A stretch of 64,000 nt of DNA, from NCBI GenBank assembly GCA_040220415.1, contig JAVJUV010000102.1, positions 62,001 to 126,000 of the forward strand, in the 5' to 3' direction. This document shows positions 42,690-51,225 of this stretch, piece after piece. The notes under the pieces are model-generated. The model had not been told where the DNA came from. It ran no database searches and saw only the letters and a program-made list of their open reading frames with translations. Position numbers and translations under genes: made by a program. The stretch's first letter is position 1, and every line of letters starts with the position of its first letter. Source of the stretch: JAVJUV01 sp040220415. Its GTDB lineage: Bacteria > Pseudomonadota > Alphaproteobacteria > Rhodobacterales > Rhodobacteraceae.

Positions 42690-43317
42690 AGCAGCAGCCG
42701 GAGTAAAGCCCGGTTCCGCTGTTGTCGCCTTCGGCCGTTGGCTGGCGTATCAGCATCTCGACGGAGATACCGTACTGGCGGTCCGACATGCCATCGCTGC
42801 ACGACTCTGTTCGGACGAAAAGCTGAATGACGCGCTCTCCCGCTTCCGCCGGAAAGAAGGATCCTGTGTAGGCGAAGCTGTCGCGCCGTGAAAGCGAGGA
42901 ATAGAGACCCGAGATCAGCCCCGAGCGCTGCGGCATATCGGGTGAGGAAAAAACGATCTGCGGAGGATCATAGGCCAGCGACCAGAAGGGCTCGGTTCCG
43001 AAGCATTGCCGGAACTTGGGAAACGATCCGTCCCAGTTGCCCGGTTGTCGTTCCATGAAGGCCAGCGAGACCCAGCCCGAGCCTTCGCCGGTATTGATCA
43101 GACCCCAGGTCTGCGGATCATTCGCCCTGATGACCTCGATATCTTTCGCGTCCGGCGGCAGGGTGCCGATCACGTCGCCTGCCGCACCGGGTTCGCTGCG
43201 GATGTTGAGAACATCGTCCGCGGCCACGCCCGCGACGTTGTAAAGCGCCGGCCAGCCGTCCTGCGTGGCGGCGGCGGGCAGCGCCGTCAGCACAAGCAGG
43301 AGAAACGCCCTGATCAT
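42667..43317 (-). CDS. Exported SH3-domain protein
   Basis: A 216-residue secreted protein: signal peptide (MIRAFLLLVLTALPAAA) then a bacterial SH3 domain (about 25-90, VLNIRSEPGAAGDVIGTLP, GSGWVSLAFM). The C-terminal half (FGTEPFWSLAYDPP onward) resembles the META/DUF-type lipocalin-like module COG3650 that recurs after SH3 domains in Rhodobacterales; I am not certain. Cysteines occur near the end. The start overlaps the stop of the upstream permease by ATGA, so the two are translationally coupled. Confidence 0.8.
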   Translation of the reverse strand: MIRAFLLLVLTALPAAATQDGWPALYNVAGVAADDVLNIRSEPGAAGDVIGTLPPDAKDIEVIRANDPQTWGLINTGEGSGWVSLAFMERQPGNWDGSFPKFRQCFGTEPFWSLAYDPPQIVFSSPDMPQRSGLISGLYSSLSRRDSFAYTGSFFPAEAGERVIQLFVRTESCSDGMSDRQYGISVEMLIRQPTAEGDNSGTGLYSGCCSIQPPAR

Positions 43318-44135
43318 CTGGCGGCGGACCAGCTGAGCGATACGCGCTTGCGGGTGAAGCTTTCGCCGATCAGGCCGATGACCAGCAGGATGACCGAGAC
43401 GACGATCGGATATGTGATCGAGGTTTTCATCGGGTTGTAGTTGATGAAGATGAAGCCCCGGCCCTGGTCGATGATGTGGAACAGCGGGTTCCAGGCGAAC
43501 ATGGCCACCATGGCGGCCGGCAGCGTGTTGGCCACGAACATCTTGCCCGAGGCGAACATGTTCACGCGGGTATAGATCTGCTGCATGATGCCGACCGGAC
43601 CCGGCATCCAGGGTTTCAGCGCAAGGAAGATCACGCCGACCGCGACGCCGAAGAACCATGCCAGAACCAGCATCGAGGCCGCGCCGACGGGCTGAGAGAT
43701 CTCGATCGGGGTCCACAGAAGATGGTACCCGAACAGGATCGCGCCAAGAGAAATGACCTGGATGTAAAGCGCGCTGAAGGCGGCCGACCAGATCGATACC
43801 GTGGTCGTCATCGGCAGATGCTGCATCATCGGGGATGCCGGGCCTTCGGCGCCGGCGACCGCTGTTAGCGCCTTGACGTGCACCATGAAGACGAAAATGC
43901 CCGACATGACGTACAGCAGAAAGTCGCCGCGGATCGCCAGGCCGCGCATGCCGAGGACTTCGAACAGCATGACGAAGGCGCCGACCATCACCAGGGTCTG
44001 GAGGATGTTGACGAGAATCGCGAAAAGCGCGTCGCGATGCGTCTTGCGGACGGTGCGAACCGTGTTGTGATAGATCAGGTCAAGTATGGTGAGCGCCGCG
44101 CGCCCGAGGGACTGTCGTCTTTGAACCTGAAACAT
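43314..44135 (-). CDS. ABC-2 type permease, polysaccharide/polyol-phosphate export family
   Basis: A 273-residue inner-membrane permease with about six helices (ILVNILQTLVMVGAFVMLFEV onward), related to KpsM/Wzm capsule or O-antigen export permeases. No partner ATPase (KpsT/Wzt) lies in the window. ATG at 44135 is used because it precedes the basic cytoplasmic tail; an upstream ATG at about 44204 would add 23 residues. It is divergent from cysQ and the glycosyltransferase series, so a role in exporting that glycan is possible. Confidence 0.8.
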   Translation of the reverse strand: MFQVQRRQSLGRAALTILDLIYHNTVRTVRKTHRDALFAILVNILQTLVMVGAFVMLFEVLGMRGLAIRGDFLLYVMSGIFVFMVHVKALTAVAGAEGPASPMMQHLPMTTTVSIWSAAFSALYIQVISLGAILFGYHLLWTPIEISQPVGAASMLVLAWFFGVAVGVIFLALKPWMPGPVGIMQQIYTRVNMFASGKMFVANTLPAAMVAMFAWNPLFHIIDQGRGFIFINYNPMKTSITYPIVVSVILLVIGLIGESFTRKRVSLSWSAAR

Positions 44136-44245
44136 GCCGGCCTGCCCGAAGCTGTCGAATGTCGTTGTCGCGTGTGACTTGTCACCGCCGTTTCGTCGCA
44201 TCATAAGCCCGAGGCAAGCGTTTTGGTAGGCAGGGCAGGCGGAAA

Positions 44246-45052
44246 ATGGCTGGTATTGATCGAAAAGCACTTGTTTCGGCAATGCGCCGCCTGTCGATCG
44301 AGGCCGGGCGGGCGATCATGGAGGTTTATCGCCGCGACGAGATGGCGGTGCGGTCGAAATCCGACGCCAGCCCCGTCACCGAGGCGGACGAAGCGGCGGA
44401 CCGGCTGATCTCGGATGGGCTGTCGCGCGAATTTCCGGCGATTCCGCTTGTGACCGAGGAGCAGGCCGAGACGCACGATCTTGACGCGTCGACGTTCCTG
44501 ATCGTCGATCCCCTGGACGGCACGAAGGAATTCGTCAAGCGCCGGGGCGATTTCACCGTCAATATCGCGCTGGTCGAAGACGGCGTTCCGGTGCTGGGCG
44601 TCGTCTATGCGCCCGCCAAGGGCCGGCTGTTCATGACCGGCGCGGACGGCGGCGCCGTCGAGGAGACCGGAGATTTCGACCCGAATCGGGCCGGACCGGT
44701 CGCACCTATCGGTGTCTCGGTTCCGGACAACGACGCGTTGCGGATCGTCGCCTCGAAGTCGCACCGGGATCAGGCGACGGAGGATTACATCGCGCTGTAC
44801 CGCGTCGCGGACTCGGTCAGCGCCGGTTCGTCGCTGAAGTTCTGCCTTGTGGCGGCCGGCGAGGCGGATCTCTATCCCCGTCTCGGGCCGACGATGGAGT
44901 GGGATACCGCTGCGGGGCAGGCCGTTTTGCGGGCCGCCGGCGGCGCGGTCATCGAGCGCGCGACACTGGAACCTCTGGGTTATGGCAAGCACGGGTTCCG
45001 CAATCCGCATTTCATCGCGTTTGCGCCGGGCGTGGAACTGGCGCACGAATGA
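44246..45052 (+). CDS. cysQ: 3'(2'),5'-bisphosphate nucleotidase
   Basis: A 268-residue inositol-phosphatase-fold enzyme that hydrolyses 3'-phosphoadenosine 5'-phosphate (PAP) to AMP. Metal-binding motifs are TEADEAADRLI, FLIVDPLDGTKEF and MEWDTAAGQAVL. PAP is the by-product of PAPS-dependent sulfation, so the position just before a glycan cluster ending in a sulfotransferase is meaningful. ATG at 44246; the stop overlaps the next ATG by 4 bp. Confidence 0.94.
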   Translation: MAGIDRKALVSAMRRLSIEAGRAIMEVYRRDEMAVRSKSDASPVTEADEAADRLISDGLSREFPAIPLVTEEQAETHDLDASTFLIVDPLDGTKEFVKRRGDFTVNIALVEDGVPVLGVVYAPAKGRLFMTGADGGAVEETGDFDPNRAGPVAPIGVSVPDNDALRIVASKSHRDQATEDYIALYRVADSVSAGSSLKFCLVAAGEADLYPRLGPTMEWDTAAGQAVLRAAGGAVIERATLEPLGYGKHGFRNPHFIAFAPGVELAHE

Positions 45053-46326
45053 CGCGCGGCGCGGCGACATTGCGCTTCAGCGTCATTGTCGCCAGCCGCG
45101 AACGACCGCAGCACCTGCGCCGCACGCTTCGCGCCATCCGTCAGCTTGACCATCCGGCATTCGAGGTTGTCGTCGTTGGCGACCGGGGCGCCGCCGATGC
45201 GGTCCGCGATGCCGGCGACGGCGCTGTGCGGTTGATCATTTTCGACGAGCCGAACCTGAGTGCCGCGCGAAACATCGGGGTCGGCGCGGCGGGGGGCGAT
45301 GTCTGCGCGTTCATCGACGACGACGCGGTTCCCGAGCCGATGTGGCTGCGTCATCACGAGGCGGCCCTTGCCCTGACCGGGGCTTCGGCGTCCGCCGGAT
45401 ACGTTCGCGGGCCGGACGGGATCAGATTCCAGTCCCGCTTTGCGTCCATCGACCGGGAAGCGGAGACCCACGAGGAAACGGCGGACGGAGACGCGGCGTT
45501 CGTTCCCGCGCTGGGCGGCGGACGGGCGGTGAAACTGGTCGGGACGAACATGGCCGTCCGCCGCGACACCTTGCTTGGGCTTGGCGGTTTCGATGAGGCT
45601 TTCCGGTATTTCCTGGAGGATGCGGATCTGTCGCTTCGGCTTTGCCGCGCCGGTCATGCGGTCGCGGTCGCGCCCCTTGCGGAAGTTCACCATGCGTTGG
45701 CGGGATCGCCGCGCCGGACAGCGGGGCGCGCGCCGAAGGACCTGTTCGACATCGGCCGCAGCACGGCGATCTTCCTTCGGCGCCACGGGGCGGGCAATAC
45801 GGAGGAAATCCGGGACCGTGTCATCCATCGCGAAAGGCGCCGCACACTGCGCGCGATGATCCGTGGCCTGGCGGAGCCGCGCGACGTGTCGCGGCTGCTG
45901 GGAACGCTGGCCGCCGGGTGGAGCGAGGGGATGAGGATCGAGCTGGGAGCGATACCGCCCCTGGCTTCGGAGAACGGCGGATTTCAGCCAGTGCCGCCGA
46001 TCGAACCGGGACACATCGTGCTGAAAAGCCGCTATGCCGGACGTCGTGCCTGCCTTCGGGATGCAGAGAAGATCGCACTTTCGGGGCGGGACCGCGTCAG
46101 TCTGTTCAGTTTTTCGTTAACGTCCGTGCCACATTTCGTGCGATACACTGATGGTGGCGTGTGGTTGCATGCCGGTGGTCAATTCGTGTCGTCCGACGCA
46201 GGCCAGAAGCGTTTCAGGTGGTGCAGATTTGCAAGTCGGACCGATGAAGAAATCGACCGCGTTGCAAAATGCCGTGGATTGAAGGATTGTGGCTTCGTCC
46301 TGAAATCGACGGATGGTGGGTGTTGA
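45049..46326 (+). CDS. Family 2 glycosyltransferase with C-terminal extension
   Basis: A 425-residue protein. Residues 8-235 form a GT2 (GT-A) domain: FSVIVASRERPQHLRRTL, NLSAARNIGVG, the metal-binding DXD-type FIDDDAVPE, and GGFDEAFRYFLEDADLSLRL (catalytic ED). The last ~130 residues, after a basic stretch, are of unknown type with several cysteines. Transfers a sugar in glycan synthesis, donor and acceptor unknown. ATGA overlap with cysQ; galU follows after 44 bp. Confidence 0.88.
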   Translation: MTRGAATLRFSVIVASRERPQHLRRTLRAIRQLDHPAFEVVVVGDRGAADAVRDAGDGAVRLIIFDEPNLSAARNIGVGAAGGDVCAFIDDDAVPEPMWLRHHEAALALTGASASAGYVRGPDGIRFQSRFASIDREAETHEETADGDAAFVPALGGGRAVKLVGTNMAVRRDTLLGLGGFDEAFRYFLEDADLSLRLCRAGHAVAVAPLAEVHHALAGSPRRTAGRAPKDLFDIGRSTAIFLRRHGAGNTEEIRDRVIHRERRRTLRAMIRGLAEPRDVSRLLGTLAAGWSEGMRIELGAIPPLASENGGFQPVPPIEPGHIVLKSRYAGRRACLRDAEKIALSGRDRVSLFSFSLTSVPHFVRYTDGGVWLHAGGQFVSSDAGQKRFRWCRFASRTDEEIDRVAKCRGLKDCGFVLKSTDGGC

Positions 46327-46370
46327 CGTTGGGTTATTTGTAAAGGTCCAGAGGAAGGGCACGTGATTTC

Positions 46371-47267
46371 ATGAAGCGTAAAGTAACCAAGGCAATCTTC
46401 CCGGTTGCAGGGCTGGGCACCCGTTTTCTGCCTGCGACAAAGTCAGTTCCGAAAGAGATCATGACGCTGGTCGACCGACCGTTGATCCAGTATGCGATCG
46501 ACGAGGCACGGGCGGCGGGAATCAAGGAATTCATTTTCGTCACCTCGCGCGGCAAGGGTGCGCTTGAGGATTATTTCGATCATGCGCCCCAGCTCGAGGC
46601 GTCCTTGCGCAAGAGCGGCAAGACGGATCTTCTGGATATCCTTCGGTCCACGAACATGGAATCCGGCGCCATCGCCTATATCCGGCAGCACAAGGCAATG
46701 GGTCTTGGCCATGCCGTCTGGTGCGCGCGACGCCTGATCGCAAGCGACGAGCCCTTTGCCGTCATCCTGCCCGATGACGTGATTGCGGCCGACAAGCCCT
46801 GCCTTAGCCAGATGACCGAAGCCTACATGGAAACGGGCGGCTCGATGGTTGCGGCCATGGAAGTTCCGCGCGAGAAGACCTCGTCTTACGGAATCCTGGA
46901 CGTGCGCGAGGAGAAGGGCAGCCTGGTGTCGGTGAAAGGCATGGTCGAGAAGCCGGAAGCGGGCACGGCGCCGTCGAACCTGGCCGTGATCGGACGGTAC
47001 ATCCTGACGCCGGACGTTCTGAAGAACCTGAGCAGCTCGCATTCGGGCGCCGGCGGAGAGATCCAGCTGACGGACGCGATCGCGAAAGAGATCGAGGAAG
47101 GCCGTCCCGTGCATGGGCTTCGGTTCAGCGGCCAGAGATACGATTGCGGCTCGAAGGCGGGTTTTTTGCAGGCGACTGTCAGCTTCGCACTTGCCCGGCC
47201 CGAGCTTCAGGATGAATTTTCGGCGTTTCTAAGAGATACCGTTCCACTTCTGCGCGTTGCGGAGTAG
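46371..47267 (+). CDS. galU: UTP-glucose-1-phosphate uridylyltransferase
   Basis: Makes UDP-glucose, precursor of surface glycans. The 298-residue protein has the nucleotide-binding GLGTRFLPATKSVPKE at 13-28, the active-site VEKPEAGTAPSNLAVIGRYI and the terminal YDCGSKAGFLQA. ATG at 46371 with GAGGAAG upstream. Placed inside a run of glycosyltransferase genes on the same strand. Confidence 0.97.
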   Translation: MKRKVTKAIFPVAGLGTRFLPATKSVPKEIMTLVDRPLIQYAIDEARAAGIKEFIFVTSRGKGALEDYFDHAPQLEASLRKSGKTDLLDILRSTNMESGAIAYIRQHKAMGLGHAVWCARRLIASDEPFAVILPDDVIAADKPCLSQMTEAYMETGGSMVAAMEVPREKTSSYGILDVREEKGSLVSVKGMVEKPEAGTAPSNLAVIGRYILTPDVLKNLSSSHSGAGGEIQLTDAIAKEIEEGRPVHGLRFSGQRYDCGSKAGFLQATVSFALARPELQDEFSAFLRDTVPLLRVAE

Positions 47268-47308
47268 ACAGGTCTCGGGACCAACAACAAGAACGACGAG
47301 CGCAGTAC

Positions 47309-48472
47309 GTGGCCACTCCTGTACTTGATCTGAGCAGATCGTTTTCCCGGCTGGGACGCGGTCCGGCGACGGGAATCGACCGCGTGGAGCGCGCCTATCT
47401 GGAAGAAGTGGTTCGGCGCGGCGGTTGGGCGATCATTCGCACGCCGCGCGGTTTCCTCATGTTCGAGCCCGACAGGCTGCCCCGGCTGCCCGGCTATCTT
47501 GACCGGACGGATCTTGACGGGGCGGATCAGGCCTCGACCATCCGGGCCATCGCGTCGTCCCGGGCCTCGAGCCTTTCGATCCGCAAGATCATGTGGCGGA
47601 TGCCGAATGGCCTGGCCTATATCAACGTCGGTCACACGAACCTGAACCCGCAGACCATGCGGGCGATGATGGAGATGCCGGATCATACGAAAATCGTGAT
47701 GATCCACGATACGATCCCGATCGACCATCCGCAGTTCCAGACCGAGGCCTCGCGGGCCAAGTTCATCGAGCGGCTGACGACCGTCATCAATTTCGCCAAC
47801 CACATCATCGTGCCATCGGACGAAGTGCGCGAGAGTGTGGAGCGCCGGATGGTCGGGACGGGGCATCGCGTTCCGGTGGTCGTTTCGCCGCTTGGCGTGG
47901 ATATCGGACCGCCGCCTGTCGATCCCGTCAAATCGGAACGGCCCTATTTCGTCGTTCTGGGCACCATCGAGCCGCGAAAGAACCACGGTTTCCTCCTGGA
48001 TATCTGGGAGCGGATGCATCGCAAGATGGACGAGAACCGGATTCCCGAACTGCGGATCATCGGTGCCCGGGGCTGGCGGAACGAGGAGGTTTTCCATCGA
48101 CTGGACACGTCTCCGATGATGGGCCGCACGGTCTTCGAATTGGGGCCGTTGCCCGACAAGGAGATGAAGCGGCAACTTGCCGGGGCCGTCGCGCTCTTGT
48201 TTCCCAGCCATGTCGAAGGCTTCGGCCTGCCGCCCTTCGAGGCCGCGACGCTGGGCATCCCGACGATCGCCGCGCCGCTGCGCACGACCGAGATCCATCT
48301 GGGCGACATGGCCGTTTACGCAGATACCGACGACATGTATCAATGGTTCAAGGCCATCAGAGAGCTGGCCAGCGAAGATTTGGCAGAGCAGTCCCGGCGT
48401 CATGCCGCCTTGCGGGCCTTCCGGCTTCCGACCTGGGAAAAGCACTTCGACCGCGTCTTCGGATTGATCTGA
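47309..48472 (+). CDS. Family 1/GT4 glycosyltransferase
   Basis: A 387-residue GT-B-fold transferase. The C-terminal half shows PYFVVLGTIEPRKNHGFLLD, and the GT4 signature FPSHVEGFGLPPFEAATLGIP with the two glutamates. The N-terminal segment GRGPATGIDRVERAYLEEV is seen in a mannosyl/rhamnosyl-like subgroup. Start GTG at 47309 with a weak ribosome site. A 44-bp gap leads to the next transferase. Confidence 0.9.
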   Translation: MATPVLDLSRSFSRLGRGPATGIDRVERAYLEEVVRRGGWAIIRTPRGFLMFEPDRLPRLPGYLDRTDLDGADQASTIRAIASSRASSLSIRKIMWRMPNGLAYINVGHTNLNPQTMRAMMEMPDHTKIVMIHDTIPIDHPQFQTEASRAKFIERLTTVINFANHIIVPSDEVRESVERRMVGTGHRVPVVVSPLGVDIGPPPVDPVKSERPYFVVLGTIEPRKNHGFLLDIWERMHRKMDENRIPELRIIGARGWRNEEVFHRLDTSPMMGRTVFELGPLPDKEMKRQLAGAVALLFPSHVEGFGLPPFEAATLGIPTIAAPLRTTEIHLGDMAVYADTDDMYQWFKAIRELASEDLAEQSRRHAALRAFRLPTWEKHFDRVFGLI

Positions 48473-48516
48473 CCGCAGGCTTGCGAACGCCGGCGGCCTG
48501 GGGTGGACAGGAGAGC

Positions 48517-49527
48517 TTGGGCGTCATTTCGGCATACAGATTGCGGCTTGAGCGGAGACGCTGGCAGATCCGGGCGGTTCGGAAGCGGCGTGAGCTGTCG
48601 CCGGTCACCGACCGCAGCCGGGCGCTTGGGCCCGGCGCGATCCTGGCTTTCTCGACCATTCGGAACGAACGGCCGCGTCTGCGATACTTTCTGAAGTATT
48701 ATCGCCGGTTGGGCGTCGACCACTTTTTCTTCGTCGACAACGGGTCGACGGACGGCAGCGCCGAATACCTGGCGGGCGAGGCGGATGTGTCGCTTTGGCG
48801 GACCGACGCCAGCTATCGCGGCAGCAGGTTCGGCACGGATTGGCTGAACTGGCTGAAGTTCCGGTACGCGCACCGGCACTGGACGCTGACGCTGGATCCG
48901 GACGAGTTCCTGGTTTACCCGTATTGCGATACGCGCCCGTTGCCGGCGCTTTGCGACTGGCTGGACCAGTCCGGTATTCGCAGCTTCGGCACCATGCTTC
49001 TGGACATGTACCCCGACAAGCCGCTGGACGGTATCCGGTACAGTGAGGGACAGGATCCCTTCGAACTGGCCCAGTGGTTCGATCCCGGCAACTACATGAT
49101 CTCGCAGAATCCGAGATACCGAAATCTGTGGATACAGGGCGGTCCGAGGGCGCGGGTCTATTTCCCGGACGCGCCGGAAGAGGCGCCGTCGCTGAACAAG
49201 GTCCCCCTGGTTCGCTGGGACCGGAAATACGCCTACGTCAGTTCGACCCACATGCTGCTACCGCGGGGCCTGAACAACGTCTATGACGAGGCCGGCGGCG
49301 AGAAGGCGTCGGGCTGCCTGCTGCATGCCAAGTTCCTGGACAGCTTTGTCGAGAAGGCGGCCGAAGAGGTCGAGCGACGGGAACACTTTGCCAGGGGCCG
49401 GGAGTACGAGGCCTATCACCAGACCGGGGCGGGCGGGACGAGCATGTGGTCGACGTGGTCCGAACGCTATATGGGTTGGCGGCAACTGGAACTGCTGGGC
49501 CTGATGTCGAAAGGCAATTGGGCATGA
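48517..49527 (+). CDS. Family 2-type glycosyltransferase (Glyco_tranf_2_4-like)
   Basis: A 336-residue GT-A transferase: ILAFSTIRNERPRLRYFLKYY, VDHFFFVDNGSTDGSAEYL and the acidic TLDPDEFLVYPY. The group is common in Rhodobacterales, often beside sulfotransferase or GT14 genes. The start is uncertain: TTG at 48517 after GGAG is chosen; the frame is open far upstream, where it lies antisense and out of phase in the GT4 gene, and TTG at 48541 is possible. Its stop overlaps the next ATG by 4 bp. Confidence 0.82.
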   Translation: MGVISAYRLRLERRRWQIRAVRKRRELSPVTDRSRALGPGAILAFSTIRNERPRLRYFLKYYRRLGVDHFFFVDNGSTDGSAEYLAGEADVSLWRTDASYRGSRFGTDWLNWLKFRYAHRHWTLTLDPDEFLVYPYCDTRPLPALCDWLDQSGIRSFGTMLLDMYPDKPLDGIRYSEGQDPFELAQWFDPGNYMISQNPRYRNLWIQGGPRARVYFPDAPEEAPSLNKVPLVRWDRKYAYVSSTHMLLPRGLNNVYDEAGGEKASGCLLHAKFLDSFVEKAAEEVERREHFARGREYEAYHQTGAGGTSMWSTWSERYMGWRQLELLGLMSKGNWA

Positions 49528-51221
49528 CCGTCGGATTCGTCATGCTGGCGCATACCGCGCTTCATCGCGCCGCGGAAGTCGCCCATGCCATCGCAGACGA
49601 AGGATGCCCGGTGGTCATCCATGTCGACAAGCGCACGCCGCGCGCCGAGTTCGAGCGGCTGAAGGGCCTGATCACCGGCGCGCCGTTGCTTTCGCTGTCA
49701 CGGCGGTTGCGTTGCGACTGGGGCACATGGTCATTGGTGCAGGCATCGCGCGAGGCGACCGAACAGCTTCTGGCGGAAAACCCGGATATCGGCCACGTGA
49801 TGCTGATTTCCGGGGCCTGCCTGCCAATCAAGCCGCTGGGAGAACTGAAGACGTTCCTGGCCGCACATCCGGGGACCGATTTCATCGAGAGCGTGACCGT
49901 CGAGGATGTTCCCTGGACCGCCGGAGGGCTGAGCGAGGAGCGGTTCACGCTGAGCTTCCCGGTCGCCTGGAAACGCCATCGCTGGCTTTTCGACATGTGG
50001 GTGGATTTCCAGCGCACCACGGGAATGCGGCGCAGGATGCCCGCGGGGCTAGAGCCGCATCTGGGGTCGCAGTGGTGGTGCCTGTCGAGAAAGACGCTTG
50101 AGAAAATTCTGACGGATCGTTCGCGGCCTGCCCTGGACCGTTATTTCCGGCGGGTCTGGATACCGGACGAGAGCTATTTCCAGTCGCTGGTGCGGTTCTA
50201 TGGAACCAAGGTGGAAAGCCGTTCGCTGACGCTGTCGAAGTTCGATTTCCAGGGCAAACCGCACGTCTTCTACGATGACCATCTTGGTCTTCTGGCTGAC
50301 AGCCCGTCTTTCTTCGCGCGGAAGATCTGGCCCGGTGCGCGCTTGCTGTACGATACCTTTCTTCGCGGCGAACCGGTGCGAGGGCCGGTTTCCAGCGGGC
50401 TGCCGGGCGCGTTTGCCGACCGGATATTCGGCGAAGCGGTTTCGCAGAGAACCGCAGGCCGGCCGGGTCTGGCCATGGCCGGGCGGTTTCCGCGCGAGGG
50501 TTTCGAGAATGGCGTGACGGCTGCGCCCTACGCCGTGTTCCACGGGTTCGCAGAGGTGTTCGCCGATTTCCCGGACTGGATCGCGGCGGAAACCGGAAGC
50601 CGTGCGCATGGGCGTCTTTTCGCGCCCGAGAGGGCCGAGTTCGCCGATGGCCAAACCGGGTGGATCGGTGCGCTGAGCGACAGCGCCGCGCTGCGCGACC
50701 ATGATCCCGAGGCGTTTCTTCGGAACCTGATCTGGAACACCAGGGGCGAACACCAGTCGTTTCTTCTGAGTGCCCGCGACGATCTGTCGATCGGATCCAT
50801 GCTTGCCCGCGACAGGAACGCCTCGGTCTTCGTCATATCGGGTGCGTGGATCGTTCCGCTTCTTCATTCGGGCCGCACCGCAGACGAGGTTCGGTGCGTC
50901 GCGGCGCAGTATCAGGCGGAGGAGGCGAAGTTCCTGGAGCTTCTTCGCGAGCGGCGCAGTCAGGCCAGAACCCGGATCTGGACGCTTGCCGATCTGCTGG
51001 AGAGGCCGATCGAACCCTTGCAGGAGATCCTGGATGTGCTTGCCGGGGCAGGAAACGGAATGCTTTCGAAGCAGCCGGCGTTCAAACCGCTTACCGGGCT
51101 TCCCGGGCTGCTTCAGGACCTGAGGAATGCTGGCATGAACCCCTATCTGGCCGGCGACGTCGCCGGGTTGCCATTGCCGGAAGACGGCGGCGTTTCCGCC
51201 AATGTCGTCCGGTTGCGCTGA
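49524..51221 (+). CDS. Branching N-acetylglucosaminyltransferase-like (GT14) with extra C-terminal domain
   Basis: A 565-residue protein. Residues 1-265 resemble Core-2/I-branching beta-1,6-N-acetylglucosaminyltransferases: MTVGFVMLAHTALHRAAEVA, VVIHVDKRTPRAEF, LISGACLPIKPLGELKTFL, GSQWWCLSRKTLEKIL and WIPDESYFQSLV. Residues from about 290 to the end (about 275) form an additional domain I cannot name; it includes an Asp/Arg-rich region EFLRNLIWNTRGEHQSFLLS and FVISGAWIVPLL. ATG at 49524 overlaps the upstream stop; the stop at 51221 is 4 bp before the sulfotransferase ATG. Would add a sugar branch to a glycan. Confidence 0.82.
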   Translation: MTVGFVMLAHTALHRAAEVAHAIADEGCPVVIHVDKRTPRAEFERLKGLITGAPLLSLSRRLRCDWGTWSLVQASREATEQLLAENPDIGHVMLISGACLPIKPLGELKTFLAAHPGTDFIESVTVEDVPWTAGGLSEERFTLSFPVAWKRHRWLFDMWVDFQRTTGMRRRMPAGLEPHLGSQWWCLSRKTLEKILTDRSRPALDRYFRRVWIPDESYFQSLVRFYGTKVESRSLTLSKFDFQGKPHVFYDDHLGLLADSPSFFARKIWPGARLLYDTFLRGEPVRGPVSSGLPGAFADRIFGEAVSQRTAGRPGLAMAGRFPREGFENGVTAAPYAVFHGFAEVFADFPDWIAAETGSRAHGRLFAPERAEFADGQTGWIGALSDSAALRDHDPEAFLRNLIWNTRGEHQSFLLSARDDLSIGSMLARDRNASVFVISGAWIVPLLHSGRTADEVRCVAAQYQAEEAKFLELLRERRSQARTRIWTLADLLERPIEPLQEILDVLAGAGNGMLSKQPAFKPLTGLPGLLQDLRNAGMNPYLAGDVAGLPLPEDGGVSANVVRLR

Positions 51222-51225
51222 GACG

